NCBI GenBank assembly: GCA_035495815.1
Contig: DATJFH010000018.1
Span: 1 to 45,381 of the forward strand
Reading direction: 5' to 3'
DNA: 45,381 nt
DNA from: DATJFH01 sp035495815
GTDB lineage: Bacteria; Acidobacteriota; Terriglobia; Bryobacterales; Bryobacteraceae
Part shown: positions 33,657-42,413 of the stretch, in pieces
How the letters are laid out: each line of letters starts with the position of its first letter
Numbering within the stretch: the first letter of the stretch is position 1
The notes under the pieces: model-generated
Seen by the model: the letters and a program-made list of their open reading frames with translations, nothing else
Database searches by the model: none
What the model was told of the DNA's origin: nothing
Program-made: the position numbers and the translations under genes

Positions 33657-34888
33657 GCGGGGGCTTTGCCGTAATCCTTGATCTTCATCAGCTCTCCGCC
33701 TTTGAGCGCGGATTGGTGGGCGATAATCCCCGGCGCAGTGTAGGCGATCGCTTCCCAGATGTTCACCGCCGGATAGCGCTCTTCCTGGATAGCGCTCACG
33801 AACTCGTGCACCAGAAAAGTATGCGACCCGCCGTGGCCGCTCTTCACCCGCATGGATTCGGGGAGCCGTTCCATGTGGTCCGGCTGCTGGTAGGCTTCGA
33901 CCTTGACGTTCCCTTCCGGGTACCCGTTGGCGTCCATTACAGTCTTCCCGTTCTTGGTGATCTGCACCACCGTGTTCGGCGATTTCTCCGGACGGGCCAT
34001 GATGTAGGACAGCCGGTCGCCATAAAAATGACCGCGCTCCGTGCCCCCCGCCGCCACGTGCCAGAAGACCGAGATGCGGCTCGAGTGGCCGCCCGACGTT
34101 TTGAAAAACCCCGTCGTATTCCAAAAAGGATTCTTGTACTCGTTCGTCTGGAGAACCTCATGGCCGTCGCCCCAGCCGATGGCCTGGACTTCCACCAGCC
34201 GCTCGCCCGTAACCGGCACCACCATCCCCACCGAGTGCGTCGGATAGTGCATGGGCGGCAGCCCGTGACGCCAGGTGGGAAATCCGCGGTCGTCGAACAT
34301 CAGCGGAATGAGTCCTTCGTGATGATATTCGGCTTCTGAATAGAAGATGGTTCCGAACCTGCCTTCCTTTGCCCACTCCCGGCAGGTAGTGATCTCCGGA
34401 CGATAGTAGCTGGTTTCGGCCATCATGTACGTGAGACCGGTCCTCTTCACCATCTCCAGAATGCGCTCGAGATCCTCGATGGTCATCGCGGCAGGCACCG
34501 CGCTGATCACGTGCTTGCCGGCCTTCATCGCTTCCAGATCCATCCACGCATGCAGCGGCAGCGGCGTAAAAACCGCGACCGCTTCAAGGCCCGGATGCTT
34601 CAGAAACTCGCGGAAATTGCGATACGTGCTGTTGCATTTGTAGACTTCCGACAGCCGCTGCAGCCGGTCAGCCCTGAGATCGCAAACCGCGGCGACCGTG
34701 CAATTCGGGTGCAGGTGCCATTGAAAGGAAGAGCCGAATCCCCCGCCGACCACGCCGATTTTCAGCTTCTTTCCGCCTCTCGCCCCGGGCTGCGCCTGTG
34801 CCGCGCCGAGCAGCGAAGTGGCCGCTGCCGCCGGAACCGATTTCTGGAAAAAGCTTCTTCGACTGAGTCCATCTCCACTGTTCTGCAT
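33653..34888 (-). CDS. Tat-exported Gfo/Idh/MocA-like protein, paralog 3
   Basis: 411 residues. LSRRSFFQKS is a near-ideal twin-arginine motif, followed by an Ala-rich h-region and a likely cleavage after AAQAQ. The Rossmann motif is VVGGGFG (46-52), and VCDLRADR ends strand 2. At the EKP position it reads AVP (130-132, HVISAVPAAM). The TPLPLHAW, YMMAETSYYRPEI, MHYPTHSVGM and SGHGGSHTF blocks match paralog 2 nearly residue for residue. AAAAGGAG lies before the ATG at 34888. It is the last gene of the minus-strand series after the DUF1501 gene (113 bp gap) and converges on the ceramidase-like gene with a 4-bp overlap. Likely periplasmic; role unknown. Confidence 0.9.
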   Translation of the reverse strand: MQNSGDGLSRRSFFQKSVPAAAATSLLGAAQAQPGARGGKKLKIGVVGGGFGSSFQWHLHPNCTVAAVCDLRADRLQRLSEVYKCNSTYRNFREFLKHPGLEAVAVFTPLPLHAWMDLEAMKAGKHVISAVPAAMTIEDLERILEMVKRTGLTYMMAETSYYRPEITTCREWAKEGRFGTIFYSEAEYHHEGLIPLMFDDRGFPTWRHGLPPMHYPTHSVGMVVPVTGERLVEVQAIGWGDGHEVLQTNEYKNPFWNTTGFFKTSGGHSSRISVFWHVAAGGTERGHFYGDRLSYIMARPEKSPNTVVQITKNGKTVMDANGYPEGNVKVEAYQQPDHMERLPESMRVKSGHGGSHTFLVHEFVSAIQEERYPAVNIWEAIAYTAPGIIAHQSALKGGELMKIKDYGKAPA

Positions 34889-35001
34889 CGTAAACTCCTT
34901 TTACTTCGAGGCCGGAACCTACAGTGTCCGGGAAATCGCGGCCAAAGTAAACGTGGGGGCAGGCAGTCGTCCACTCCGTTGGACGGCGGTCCTCGCTGCG
35001 G

Positions 35002-36288
35002 TCAGAGTTCCGCGAGCGCCTCGTACGGCTCGTCCACGATGCGCACCGGCCGCCCGATGGGCGTCTGGTAAACCTTCGTCGGATCGATTCCCAGCTTCCT
35101 GTACACGCTCGCCAGCAGCTCTTCGACATGCACCGGCTTCTCGGTCACGGCCCAGCCGTTCTTGTCCGTCCGGCCGATGATGCGCCCCCCCTCGATCCCT
35201 CCGCCCGCCATGACTACCGAGTAGGCGTTGGGCCAGTGGTCCCGGCCGTTGTTCACGTTGATCTCCGGAGTGCGGCCGAATTCGGTGCCGACCATAACCA
35301 GAGTGCTGGACAGCAGGCCGCGCTGCGCCAGGTCCTCGAGCAGCGCCGAGTAGGCTTTGTCGAACTCCGGCAGGTTCGTGCGGGACAGCGTATTGAAAAC
35401 TTCCTGATGATGGTCCCAATTGGAGCTTCGCACGCTGACGAAACGAACGCCCGATTCCACCAGCCGGCGCGCCAGCAGGCAGCCCTGCCCCGTGGCCGTG
35501 CGCCCGTAGCGGTCGCGAAGCTTTTCAGGCTCGGCTCCGATGTCGAACGCCTTCCGGGCCCGCTCCGAACTGATGAGCGTCAGCGCCGTCTTGTAGTGCG
35601 CGCTCATCGTGTCGATCACGCGCGCCGTGTCGAATTGCCGGAAATACTGGTCCGCCACCGCCAGCAGGGAATTGCGCCGCTCCAGACGGGCCCAATCGAC
35701 CCCCATCGGCAGGTCCAGGTCGCGGACTTTGTATTTTGGATCGCTGGGATTGCCGGCGTTGAACGGATTGTACTGCGGGCCGAGAAAGGTAGCCTGCTCC
35801 CAGGCCGTAGCCGGATTGCCCGTAATCACGTACGGAGGCAGTTCGTTCCGGGGAGGCAGCTCCTTCGAGACAATGGCGCCTGCCGCCGGGAACAGCAAAC
35901 CCGCCAGCGGCGCATGCCCGGTGATCGAGAACGACTGCGCCGATTCGTGTACGGCGTCCTTGCCCGTCATGGACCGGATAATCGTGAATTTGTCCGCCTG
36001 CCGCGCCGTCATCGGCAAGTGTTCGCCCAACAAAATGCCGTCCACGTTGGTCGGAATGGCTCGGAACTTGCCGCGATACTTCTCGTCCGCCTCCGGCTTC
36101 GGATCCCAGGTTTCCATCTGGCTCATGCCGCCGGCGCACCACAGCAGGATGACGGAGAGATCCTTCGGCTTCGCGTCGCCGGAGGGCGCGGACGCCTGCA
36201 TGGCCAGAGCGTCGGCGTAGTTCAGCCCGCCAAAGAGCGTCAGCGAGCCCACGCGGAGGAAAGTGCGCCGGTCGAAATGAGTCTCCAT
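35002..36288 (-). CDS. Tat-exported DUF1501 protein
   Basis: 428 residues of the DUF1501 family, which has the alkaline-phosphatase/sulfatase-like fold. The Tat signal is DRRTFLRVGSLTLFGG near the N-terminus. Family motifs are LLWCAGGMSQMETWDPKP, SFSITGHAP, GCLLARRLVESGVRFV, NWDHH, VGTEFGRTPEIN and GRDHWPNAYSVVMAGGG. Asp/His clusters are those expected to bind metal in this superfamily. Substrate is unproven; members are nearly always encoded beside DUF1549/DUF1553 cytochrome proteins, as here, where the partner ends 18 bp upstream. ATG 36288 is preferred because GAGAGGA precedes it; GTG 36306 would place charged residues before the signal. Confidence 0.9.
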   Translation of the reverse strand: METHFDRRTFLRVGSLTLFGGLNYADALAMQASAPSGDAKPKDLSVILLWCAGGMSQMETWDPKPEADEKYRGKFRAIPTNVDGILLGEHLPMTARQADKFTIIRSMTGKDAVHESAQSFSITGHAPLAGLLFPAAGAIVSKELPPRNELPPYVITGNPATAWEQATFLGPQYNPFNAGNPSDPKYKVRDLDLPMGVDWARLERRNSLLAVADQYFRQFDTARVIDTMSAHYKTALTLISSERARKAFDIGAEPEKLRDRYGRTATGQGCLLARRLVESGVRFVSVRSSNWDHHQEVFNTLSRTNLPEFDKAYSALLEDLAQRGLLSSTLVMVGTEFGRTPEINVNNGRDHWPNAYSVVMAGGGIEGGRIIGRTDKNGWAVTEKPVHVEELLASVYRKLGIDPTKVYQTPIGRPVRIVDEPYEALAEL

Positions 36289-36306
36289 GCTGTTCCTCTC
36301 GAACAC

Positions 36307-38766
36307 TCAGTATATGTATCCGAATTCGTTGGAATTCAGGATCGCCCACAGCAGATCCTGATACGCCTGTTTCTTCGAAGCCTCGTCCGCGCCCGCCAGC
36401 CGGGAGTTGAAGGCCGCCCATTCCGCCGCTGTGGGAGGCCGGGACAACGCGGTCAGGTAGATCTCTTCGACACGCCGTCTATCCGGCCACTCCGCCTGCT
36501 TCAACATGCTGTCCACGATATTCCCGGCCGCCGAAACCAGGCCGTTCACCGTGTCCCCGTTGACCAGATGCATCGCCTGCGCCACGTCCGCCTGCTGATC
36601 CCGCTCGCAGATCTGGTCCCGGAACTGCACCTTCCCGAAGGTCATCATGAAATAATTGGGAGAGCCGACCGCCACGTGCAGCGCCCGCTCTCCCGGAGGA
36701 TACCCCGGAATCTTCAACCTCTTGCCCGCCGCCTGCCCCATGGCGTCGTACAATACTTCCGCCATCTGCCGCTTGAGGTAAAAACGCGAGTAGTTGATAT
36801 TGTCCGCCTCGTTCGACCCGTTGGGCGTTGAGGAGAGTTGATAGGTTCGCGAATTCAAAATGGTGCGGACGAAACTTCGCAGGTCGAACTTGTCTCGCAC
36901 GAACTCGGCCGCCAGCGCGTCCAGCAGTTCGGGGTTGCTGGGGGGATTGGACACCCGGAAATCGTCCACCGGCTCGACGATTCCTCGCCCTAGAAAATGT
37001 TTCCAGATCCGGTTCGTGATGGCGCGCGAAAACCAGGGATTCCGCGGCGACACCACCCAGTCCGCCAGCCGCTCGCGGATATCTTCGCCCGGCTTGGCCT
37101 CGACCGCGTCGCCTCCCAGGTACCGCGGCGTGACCACCGCCTTCGACTTCGGATAGACCAGGAGCTTGTTGTTCGAGACGTAATCGTAGGTCGGCTGATT
37201 GGTCGGGCGAACCGCGATCGATCTCTCGAACAGCCCGTACGATTCGGCTTTGTACTGCAGCCGCGTGAAGAAACCGGCGAATCCGTAGAAGTCATCCTGC
37301 GTCCAGCGCTCGAACGGATGGTCGTGGCATTTCGCGCAGTCCATGCGAATGCCGAGCAGGGACTGGCTCACCTGCGTCACCATCCCTTCCGGACCCGTCC
37401 ACAGGCCTTTGTAATAATTCACCGTGGGGTCGAAGACGAACGAGCCCGACCCCATCAGCATCTCCCGTACCATCCGGTCATAGGGCTTGTTGTCCGCCAG
37501 TGATTGGCGGATCCAGCGGTAAAACTGCCAGCCCCCCTTGACCCCGGCTCCGCCCAGTTGAAACAGGTCGGCGAATTTCAACGACCACAGGTCGACGAAT
37601 TCCGGCCGCGCCAGCAGCTCCTCCACCAGCCGCGCCCTCTTGTCCGGCTCGGTCGAACCGAGGAACCGGCGCGTCTCCTCGGCGGTGGGCAGCGTTCCCA
37701 GCGTGTCCAGGTAGATCCGCCGCACGAAGACGGTGTCGGAAGACAGCTCGGATGGTACGATGTTCAGCTTCCGCAGCTTGGCGAAAACCAGCGTGTCGAT
37801 AAGATGATTCGTTGGCGTCCGCGGATAGTCCGGCCCCGCCAGCTTGGCTATGGTGGCGATGGTGGCGACCGCCGTCTTACCCTGCGACCGGATCATGATG
37901 CTCGTTTCCCCCGGCCGCTTCGTGGTCACTTCTCCGTCATCGTCCACCGTCGCCAGCGTCTCGTCGTTCGACGTGTAGCGCACGTGTCCGCTCAAATCGG
38001 CTTCGGTCCCGTCCGAATACCGCCCCGTGACGATCAGCCGGAATTTGGCGCCCGCTCCCACCAGAATGCGCTCCGGCGGGTAAACGGAGATATCCTGCAG
38101 TTCCGGACCGCCCCCGTCGTAAACGCAGCCATTGGCGATCCATTCGAGGATCGTCTTGTATTCCACCGACCCGGGCTTGAAGCGTACTCCGCCGCCATGC
38201 GGCTCGAGAAACGACGGCTTTCGCAGAATCAGGGACTTCTCGGGCTCCCTGGCATTGATCCGGCGTCCATTGCCCGCTTTCACCACCGCTTCGTAATCGA
38301 GGTCGGGCCGGCCGCCGAACAGGGACAATTTGAAATCGGCTTTGCCCCGGACCGAGCCGTGACAGTTCGAGCCGGTGCAGCCCTTCTCCGTGAGGATGGG
38401 CGCGATATCGCGCTTGAAGCTAACCGCGTGGTTGGTGGACAAGTCCGTGACCGTCAGCTCGGCCACCGCGGTCCGTCCCTCGAAGGTTGCTTCGACCCGC
38501 GCCTTCCCCTCGCGCAGCGGCGACACGATTCCAGACTCGCTCACGGCTGCCGTTCCGTTGGGAACCACGCGAAAAGCGGTGCGGCGCGTCACATCCCGCT
38601 GCTCCCCGTTTCCGTAGTCAGCCGTGATCAGCAGCGCCTGTCTCGCCTTCGACCCGCGCAATGAGGAGCGCTCCGGATAAACCGACAGCCGGGTTATGCC
38701 GGGCGTGGCGGCCCACATCCCGCCGGCCCAGATCAACAGTCCCGATACGGCGATGCTCTTCATCAT
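36307..38766 (-). CDS. DUF1549/DUF1553 protein with Ig-like domains and CX4CH heme motif
   Basis: 819 residues. The signal peptide is about 1-20 (SIAVSGLLIWAGGMWAA). An Ig-like (Big2-type) domain lies at about 24-106. A PSCyt1-like segment follows with CTGSNCH (130-136), a CX4CH rather than CXXCH heme-type motif. A second Ig-like domain is at about 245-330 (ISVYPPERILVGAGAKFRL). DUF1549 then carries MDCAKCHDHPFERW, and DUF1553 includes WFSRAITNRIWKHFLGRGIVEP. Periplasmic or surface location is predicted, with a possible electron-transfer role through heme c. The ATG at 38766 follows GAGGGA by 7 nt; longer readings overlap the previous gene. It is paired with the DUF1501 gene 18 bp downstream and follows the PPC-domain gene by 10 bp. 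Confidence 0.92.
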   Translation of the reverse strand: MMKSIAVSGLLIWAGGMWAATPGITRLSVYPERSSLRGSKARQALLITADYGNGEQRDVTRRTAFRVVPNGTAAVSESGIVSPLREGKARVEATFEGRTAVAELTVTDLSTNHAVSFKRDIAPILTEKGCTGSNCHGSVRGKADFKLSLFGGRPDLDYEAVVKAGNGRRINAREPEKSLILRKPSFLEPHGGGVRFKPGSVEYKTILEWIANGCVYDGGGPELQDISVYPPERILVGAGAKFRLIVTGRYSDGTEADLSGHVRYTSNDETLATVDDDGEVTTKRPGETSIMIRSQGKTAVATIATIAKLAGPDYPRTPTNHLIDTLVFAKLRKLNIVPSELSSDTVFVRRIYLDTLGTLPTAEETRRFLGSTEPDKRARLVEELLARPEFVDLWSLKFADLFQLGGAGVKGGWQFYRWIRQSLADNKPYDRMVREMLMGSGSFVFDPTVNYYKGLWTGPEGMVTQVSQSLLGIRMDCAKCHDHPFERWTQDDFYGFAGFFTRLQYKAESYGLFERSIAVRPTNQPTYDYVSNNKLLVYPKSKAVVTPRYLGGDAVEAKPGEDIRERLADWVVSPRNPWFSRAITNRIWKHFLGRGIVEPVDDFRVSNPPSNPELLDALAAEFVRDKFDLRSFVRTILNSRTYQLSSTPNGSNEADNINYSRFYLKRQMAEVLYDAMGQAAGKRLKIPGYPPGERALHVAVGSPNYFMMTFGKVQFRDQICERDQQADVAQAMHLVNGDTVNGLVSAAGNIVDSMLKQAEWPDRRRVEEIYLTALSRPPTAAEWAAFNSRLAGADEASKKQAYQDLLWAILNSNEFGYIY

Positions 38767-38776
38767 TGGGAATCCC

Positions 38777-40906
38777 TCAATTGCCGGCGACAGCAGACGC
38801 CTCTTTCTTCGGAGTGAGGACCAGTTCGATATCCGGCGTTTCCCGGCGATACTCATGCTCTCCCTGGCGCAGCAATCCGACCAGCGAGAGCACGCCCCCG
38901 CGCCCGGCGCCTTCCGCTTCCGAGATAACCCAGGCCGAAATCGTTTCCGTTCCCGGCTTCGCTTCGAACCGCTCCAGTCTGACTCCCGCCGGCATCCGGC
39001 CCGCCGTTACCTGGATCGCCTTCGGATCCCGCTGCTCCCCCAGCCAGCGCACGCGAAGCGGAATTTTCACCGGCTTCCCGCGCGTCAACTGTATCGTCGC
39101 CGGACCCTCCAGCTCGAACGCCTGCGCCTCGGCCACCGTCAGCAGCAGATCCTGATCGTCGGCCTTCCCGCGAATGTACCCCGTCTGCTGCCACGGATAG
39201 AACACCACCGCGCTCCGCTCGAGCGTCACTCCGTTCATGGTCCCGCTGGCCCTCAGACGCAGCGGATACGCCCCCAAGGCCGCTCCCTGGTGCGCCTCGA
39301 CCGGGACGTCGACATTGGTTCCGTCGAAGAAGAAATCTTCTCCGAACGTTCCGCGAAAGCGCGTATTCACCGGCTCCGCGATCATGCTGTGGGATTCCAC
39401 TCTCGACGGCAGGCCGTCCAGCCAGACCTTGACCGGCGCATTCCAGCCCCCCAGCCGGCGAACCCGGACAGGCAGCGCGGCTTTGTGCCCCGCCAGAACC
39501 GAAAGTTGATTGGTCAGCGACACGAGCTCGAAATCCGGCTTCGAGCGCCCGATCGACAGCCGGTAAACGAACCCTTCGCGGCCCCGGAATCCGGCGTCCC
39601 GCATCTCGATCCGGTACCTGCCGGCTCGCTCGAACCTGTGGTCGAGGTGAAAATCGAGACTCGGCGGCTCCTTATCGAAGCCGTTGGGCGCCGCTTCGTC
39701 CATGTAGGCCTCCACGTTGCCCTCCGCGTCGAAAATAGTGACGGCCGGGTCGAGGAAGTTTCCCAGGCTCATTCCATCGGCCTGCAGCGTGATCTGGTCC
39801 CCCGCCTGAACGTCGATCCGGAAATTGTCCGTCTGCTTCGGGTTCCGGATCATACCGTTGAACACCGCCGGAGCTTTCCAGTCGATCGCTTCGCCGGAAC
39901 CGGGTCCCCGCACAAGAACTTCCTTTTGATCGGAGACCACGAAATTCAGCTCGTTCGGAACCGGGACGCCCGAGGCGTGGACCCGCAGTTTGTAAAAGCC
40001 GGGTTGCGCCGCCGGCGGAATGGACAGCCGCGCCCTCAGCCGATCGTTGCTCTTCTCGACAATCTGCGCCGGCGCCGCAACGCCGTCGAGCGTCACCCCC
40101 TCCGCCAGCTTCAGGTTCGCGCCCGCCAGGGATACCTCCACGGTCTCGCCCCGCCTGCCGCCCGCCGGAAATACCCACGACAAATCCGGCAGCTCGCCCA
40201 TGGCGAGGCGGTATTCCGACGCCTTCGTTCCCGCTTCCCGGAATCCGGAAACCCGCAGAATGTACTCACCGGCGTTCGCAAACCGGTAGACCAGGTGCGG
40301 ATCCTTGTCGAAATAGTAATCGTCCTGAGACGCGACCTCGCGGCCATGGCTGTCGAGCAGCGCCAGCACGCCGTCATAGCGCGTCCCCACCCGGGAGGAT
40401 TTGAAGTCGAAGACCAGCGTCTGCCCGGCTGCGGCGGCAAAGCGGAAGTGATCGTAGTCGCCCGCCGGCGTCCGGCCGTTGACCACCACGGGCAGCTGCA
40501 CCCGCTCGGCCTTCGACCAGTCGTCGTTCGGTTCGGCCTCGCTCTGCTCCCGCAGCGCGCCCACTTCGAACACCTGCACGAACGTGCCCTGCGGCGTCGC
40601 CACCCGCAAATCGCGCCGGCCCACCGCGGCCCCGGTCCGGATCGTTACCCGTGCTTTGATTCTGGATTCGGAAGAGTCGAGGATTCGGGCGCTGACGCCC
40701 TCGCCGGAGAACCGCAGCTCCGTCGCTCCCCCCAGGTGCTTGCCTTCCACGGATACCTCAAATTCCGTGCCCCGCTGGCCTCCCCGTGGAAAAATGGATT
40801 GAATCGACGGCTGCAGGGGCAGCAGAGGCTCCGCCGCGAAGCTCAACCGTATAGCCGCGAGCAACAGCACAAAGAGCCACACTATCAAGTGTGTCTCAAT
40901 CGTCAA
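38777..40906 (-). CDS. Exported protein with PPC (pre-peptidase C-terminal) domains
   Basis: About 709 residues. The hydrophobic N-terminus LIVWLFVLLLAAIRLSFAAE is a signal peptide. A TIG/IPT-like strand set follows (IFPRGGQRGTEFEVSVEGKHL). Then comes a PPC-type domain (EAEPNDDWSKAERVQLP, GDYDHFRFAAAAGQTLVFDF, GEYILRVSGF), and both elements are repeated (VFPAGGRRGETVEVSLAGANL; DNFRIDVQAGDQITLQ). These are adhesion or structural beta-sandwich modules, and no catalytic domain is seen. The start is uncertain: TTG 40906 opens the frame, and TTG 40888 or GTG 40882 would still leave a signal peptide. It lies between the two cytochrome/DUF1501 pairs and runs into the DUF1549 gene with a 10-bp gap, so it may be a surface partner of that complex. 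Confidence 0.85.
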   Translation of the reverse strand: MTIETHLIVWLFVLLLAAIRLSFAAEPLLPLQPSIQSIFPRGGQRGTEFEVSVEGKHLGGATELRFSGEGVSARILDSSESRIKARVTIRTGAAVGRRDLRVATPQGTFVQVFEVGALREQSEAEPNDDWSKAERVQLPVVVNGRTPAGDYDHFRFAAAAGQTLVFDFKSSRVGTRYDGVLALLDSHGREVASQDDYYFDKDPHLVYRFANAGEYILRVSGFREAGTKASEYRLAMGELPDLSWVFPAGGRRGETVEVSLAGANLKLAEGVTLDGVAAPAQIVEKSNDRLRARLSIPPAAQPGFYKLRVHASGVPVPNELNFVVSDQKEVLVRGPGSGEAIDWKAPAVFNGMIRNPKQTDNFRIDVQAGDQITLQADGMSLGNFLDPAVTIFDAEGNVEAYMDEAAPNGFDKEPPSLDFHLDHRFERAGRYRIEMRDAGFRGREGFVYRLSIGRSKPDFELVSLTNQLSVLAGHKAALPVRVRRLGGWNAPVKVWLDGLPSRVESHSMIAEPVNTRFRGTFGEDFFFDGTNVDVPVEAHQGAALGAYPLRLRASGTMNGVTLERSAVVFYPWQQTGYIRGKADDQDLLLTVAEAQAFELEGPATIQLTRGKPVKIPLRVRWLGEQRDPKAIQVTAGRMPAGVRLERFEAKPGTETISAWVISEAEGAGRGGVLSLVGLLRQGEHEYRRETPDIELVLTPKKEASAVAGN

Positions 40907-40981
40907 GCAGGTTCAAGTCCGAATCAACCGGGCTTCCGGGATGGTGGACGATTTAACCCGCCGGACGCCCCCGGCTGTGGA

Positions 40982-42409
40982 TCACCCCGCCTTCAATATC
41001 TGCTTGACCACGCTGCCTTCCACATCGGTCAACCGGAAGTGCCGTCCCTGGAACTTGTACGTCAGCCGGGTGTGGTCGATTCCCAGGCAGCGCATGAAGG
41101 TCGCGTGCAAATCGTGGACGTGGACCGGATTCTCGGTGATGTTATAGCAGAAGTCGTCGGTTGCGCCGAGGGTCACGCCCGGCTTCATTCCGCCGCCGGC
41201 CATCCACATCGTGAAACACCGGGGATGATGATCGCGGCCGTAATCGTCCTTCGTCAGCCGGCCCTGGCAGTACACCGTGCGGCCGAATTCTCCGCCCCAG
41301 ATGACCAGCGTGTCGTCGAGCATCCCGCGTTGCTTCAGGTCGGTTATCAGTGCCGCCGAAGCCTGGTCCGTGTCCTTGCAGCGCGCAGGCAGGCCTTTCG
41401 GCAACCCGCCGTGGTGGTCCCAATCGCGGTGGTAAAGCTGGATGAAGCGCACCCCGCGCTCCGCCAGACGGCGGGACAGCAGGCAGTTGGCGGCAAACGT
41501 CCCGGGCTTCCGGGCGTCCGGACCATAGAGGTCGACCACACTCTGCGGCTCCTTCGAGAGATCCGTCAGCTCCGGCACGGACGCCTGCATCCGGAACGCC
41601 ATCTCGTACTGCGAGATCCGCGTCGCCACCTCGGGGTCGCCCGAATCGGCGGCCGTCATCTGATTCAGCGTCGAAAGCGAATCGAGGTAGGCCCGCCGGT
41701 CGTCGCGGTTAAAACCCCGCGGGTCCGACAAATAGAGCACGGGCTCGCCCACCGATCGGAATTTGACGCCCTGATACTTACTGGGCAGAAACGCGCTTCC
41801 CCACAGCCGGTCGAACAACGGCTGCCCGCCGCCGCCCGCTCCCGGCGAGATCATCACCACGAACGCCGGCAGATCTTCGGTCTCCGCGCCGATTCCGTAC
41901 GAGATCCACGCCCCCATGCTCGGACGCCCGCCCAGCTGCGCTCCGGTCTGCATCATGGTGACCGCCGGATCGTGGTTGATGGCCTCGGTATGGACGCTCT
42001 TGACGAACGTCAGGTCGTCGACGATCTTGGCCGTGTGCGGCAGCAGTTCGCTCACCCACGCGCCGCTCTTGCCATGCTGCTCGAACCTGAATTTCGAAGG
42101 CACCACCGGAAAACTGGCCTGCTGCGACGACATGTTCGTCAGGCGTTGTCCCCTGCGAATGGATTCCGGCAGATCCGTGCCCTGCACCCGGACGAGGCTC
42201 GGCTTGTAATCGAACAGATCCATCTGCGACGGGCCGCCCGACTGAAAAAGATAGATGATGCGCTTCGCCGTAGGAGGGAAGTTCGGAAACGCGGGCAGGC
42301 CGCCGGTCGGCTTGGCGTCCAGGTCCCGGCTCAGCAGGCTGGAGAGTGCGGCGATTCCGCAGCCGGTAGCGGCTCGGCCGAAAAAATGGCGGCGTGTCAG
42401 AGAGTCCAT
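40982..42409 (-). CDS. Tat-exported DUF1501 protein, second copy
   Basis: 475 residues of DUF1501. The Tat motif is LTRRHFFGRAATGCGIAALSSLL. Family motifs are IYLFQSGGPSQMDLFDYKP, HTEAINHDPAVTMMQTG, LLSRRLAERGVRFIQLYHRDWDHHG, WGGEFGRTVYCQG and DYGRDHHPRCFTMWMAGGG. It is longer than the first copy and differs in the middle, so it is a different subtype rather than a recent duplicate. The ATG at 42409 follows AAGGA; a longer reading from 42436 would overlap the cytochrome gene that ends at 42414, only 4 bp upstream. The tight spacing indicates co-expression with that PSD1 protein. Confidence 0.92.
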   Translation of the reverse strand: MDSLTRRHFFGRAATGCGIAALSSLLSRDLDAKPTGGLPAFPNFPPTAKRIIYLFQSGGPSQMDLFDYKPSLVRVQGTDLPESIRRGQRLTNMSSQQASFPVVPSKFRFEQHGKSGAWVSELLPHTAKIVDDLTFVKSVHTEAINHDPAVTMMQTGAQLGGRPSMGAWISYGIGAETEDLPAFVVMISPGAGGGGQPLFDRLWGSAFLPSKYQGVKFRSVGEPVLYLSDPRGFNRDDRRAYLDSLSTLNQMTAADSGDPEVATRISQYEMAFRMQASVPELTDLSKEPQSVVDLYGPDARKPGTFAANCLLSRRLAERGVRFIQLYHRDWDHHGGLPKGLPARCKDTDQASAALITDLKQRGMLDDTLVIWGGEFGRTVYCQGRLTKDDYGRDHHPRCFTMWMAGGGMKPGVTLGATDDFCYNITENPVHVHDLHATFMRCLGIDHTRLTYKFQGRHFRLTDVEGSVVKQILKAG

Positions 42410-42413
42410 GGCG

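Noticed and set aside
31920..34124. 734-codon minus-strand frame over the AlgJ-like and ceramidase-like genes
   Set aside because: Overlaps three strongly supported genes and has no motif.
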